From the NCBI GenBank assembly GCA_014237955.1, contig JABABY010000126.1, positions 1-6,149 of the forward strand: a stretch of 6,149 nt of DNA, read 5' to 3'. The notes beneath the pieces are model-generated. The model was not told the origin of the DNA, searched no databases, and saw only the letters and a program-made list of their open reading frames with translations. Shown one piece after another: positions 5,282 through 6,149 of the stretch. The stretch comes from Planctomycetota bacterium. GTDB lineage: Bacteria > Planctomycetota > Planctomycetia > Pirellulales > UBA7805. The position numbers were made by a program, and so were the translations under genes. Position 1 is the first letter of the stretch. The number at the start of each line of letters is the position of its first letter.

Positions 5282-6149
5282 ATGTTTCGTATCTCCTTTC
5301 TCTTTCTCGCATACTTGTCGATCAGTGGTTTCCTGCTCACAGCTTCCATTTCCACTGCCGATGAATCCAACGCGACCGATCGGCTGCTCGCTATCCCCCA
5401 AGTATTGCCAGCCGAGCAGATTTGTTTTGTCCTCTACACCCATCACGATGGGGTCCTCAAGCTAACCGCGCAGCTCTACCCGTTGCCGGCCGGCGTCGAC
5501 CGAGAGGTGCGGCTCGAGATCGAAGATGGAGGCCGTTGGCGTGAGATTGCCCGCGCACAGGTCGAGGAGCCGGGTTTTTCCGCCACGTTTCGCGTTGCGC
5601 CGTGGGACGCATCGCGGACCGTTTCGTTTCGCGTGGTCCACGGCAACGAAGCGTTTTACAGAGGCACAATCCGTAAAGATCCGGTGGAAAAAGAAAAAAT
5701 TGTCATCGCTGCCTTTACGGGCAACTCGATCTATCCCGATGGAGGGGGCGATATTCCTCGGACCGATCTGGTGGAGAACGTGAAAAAGATCGATCCCGAT
5801 TTGCTCTTTTTTTCCGGCGATCAGGTCTATGACCACCACCACCACCTCGCCTACTGGCTCAAATTTGGCCGCGACTTTGGCCCGCTGACCCGGGACCGGC
5901 CGACGGTGACGATTCCCGACGACCACGATGTGGGGCAAGCCAACCTCTGGGGTGCCGGTGGAAAACAATCAAAGCGTGGAAGCGGAGAGGATGGTGGCTA
6001 TTTCAAGTCTCCAGCCTACGTCCGGGAGGTGGAGCGGGCCCTTTGGGCCATGGACGTACAGGTCAACGCCTCCTGGGTCAGCGAGACCTCCAGCCTCTCC
6101 CTGCTGGAGGGGATGAGCCTCGGCCTGCCCGCGGTGGTCAGCGACTGCG
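5282..6149 (+). CDS. Secreted PhoD-like metallophosphatase, N-terminal part, 3' end chimeric and incomplete
   Basis: From ATG 5282 the frame is open for 289 codons to the window edge. Residues 1-27 form a signal peptide (basic start, hydrophobic core FLFLAYLSISGFLLTA, likely cleavage near ISTADE), so the enzyme is exported. Residues about 44-133 look like the beta-rich N-terminal domain of PhoD-type proteins. The calcineurin-like metallophosphoesterase domain starts near 138 (KEKIVIAAFTGN). It shows LLFFSGDQVYD (175-184), the metal-binding Asp block, followed by a run of four His, then TVTIPDDHDVGQANLWG (208-224), the counterpart of the PhoD WDDHE motif. GGYF...YVREVERA (238-253) is the last part that fits the family. 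From about residue 253 the sequence reads as a different protein. Family members are several hundred residues longer, so the C-terminal half of the metal site is missing. An in-frame stop at 5261-5263 and the signal peptide fix the start; the ribosome binding site is weak. It would hydrolyse phosphate esters outside the cytoplasm. Confidence 0.85.
   Translation, partial: MFRISFLFLAYLSISGFLLTASISTADESNATDRLLAIPQVLPAEQICFVLYTHHDGVLKLTAQLYPLPAGVDREVRLEIEDGGRWREIARAQVEEPGFSATFRVAPWDASRTVSFRVVHGNEAFYRGTIRKDPVEKEKIVIAAFTGNSIYPDGGGDIPRTDLVENVKKIDPDLLFFSGDQVYDHHHHLAYWLKFGRDFGPLTRDRPTVTIPDDHDVGQANLWGAGGKQSKRGSGEDGGYFKSPAYVREVERALWAMDVQVNASWVSETSSLSLLEGMSLGLPAVVSDC
6014..6149 (+). other. Fragment resembling a GT4 glycosyltransferase, fused in frame to the phosphatase
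   Basis: Residues about 255-289 of the frame starting at 5282 read AMDVQVNASWVSETSSL followed by SLLEGMSLGLPAVVSDC. This matches the C-terminal nucleotide-sugar-binding region of GT4/GT-B glycosyltransferases: the EX7E pair is Glu268 and Glu276, followed by EGMSLGLPAVVSD, which normally leads into GGNP. The style resembles Firmicutes (clostridial) versions. Of the 34 codons from 6047, 33 end in G or C, against 19 of the preceding 34. GC is 63/89 over 6061-6149 and 34/60 over 5941-6000. The exact junction is uncertain within about 6014-6050, because YVREVERA could belong to either family. A chimeric assembly is the likeliest cause. Confidence 0.6.

Noticed and set aside
5012..5446. 144-residue minus-strand frame between the membrane protein and phosphatase genes
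   Set aside because: It overlaps the signal peptide coding region of the phosphatase and the start of the membrane protein, and its Gly/Arg/Ser-rich composition lacks any motif.
5462..5968. 168-residue minus-strand frame
   Set aside because: It is the antisense of the phosphatase metal-binding region; its His/Val/Asp pattern mirrors the plus-strand coding sequence.

Overview
The window looks like a piece of a bacterial chromosome, most probably from a planctomycete (Pirellulales/Rhodopirellula-like). That assignment is inferred from the style of the proteins, chiefly the secreted PhoD-like metallophosphatase with its PDDHDVGQANLWG block and the small orphan membrane protein, together with weak Shine-Dalgarno use and single genes in mixed orientation. 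No rRNA, tRNA, CRISPR array, insertion sequence or phage gene is visible.

Layout, left to right. 1-206: upstream region with a good sigma70-like promoter. 207-1871 (+): complete ABC1/AarF/UbiB atypical kinase. 1868-2320 (-): acidic, low-complexity hypothetical protein, convergent with the kinase, the two stop codons sharing one CTAG. 2321-2699: divergent non-coding region with several small hairpins and a promoter. 2700-2906 (+): rpsU (ribosomal protein bS21) with a GTG start. 2907-3001: short convergent gap with no clear terminator. 4458 down to 3002 (-): galE then arsC, 23 bp apart, probably one transcript from a promoter at 4551-4578. 4459-4764: leader of that operon plus a spacer. 4765-5028 (-): three-helix small membrane protein. 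5029-5281: 253-bp divergent spacer with only short inverted repeats. 5282-6149 (+): signal peptide plus the N-terminal half of a PhoD-like metallophosphatase, running off the window.

The genes do not form one pathway. They cover membrane/quinone-linked kinase function, translation, UDP-sugar supply, arsenate reduction and a secreted phosphoesterase. The only convincing operon is galE-arsC.

The most striking observation is at the right edge. The phosphatase reading frame changes, within about 6014-6050, into a sequence that reads as the EX7E region of a GT4-type glycosyltransferase, with an abrupt rise in GC and GC3. The likeliest explanation is a chimeric contig end, with a real fusion or recombination as the less likely alternative. 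I did not find a convincing new multi-gene system here.
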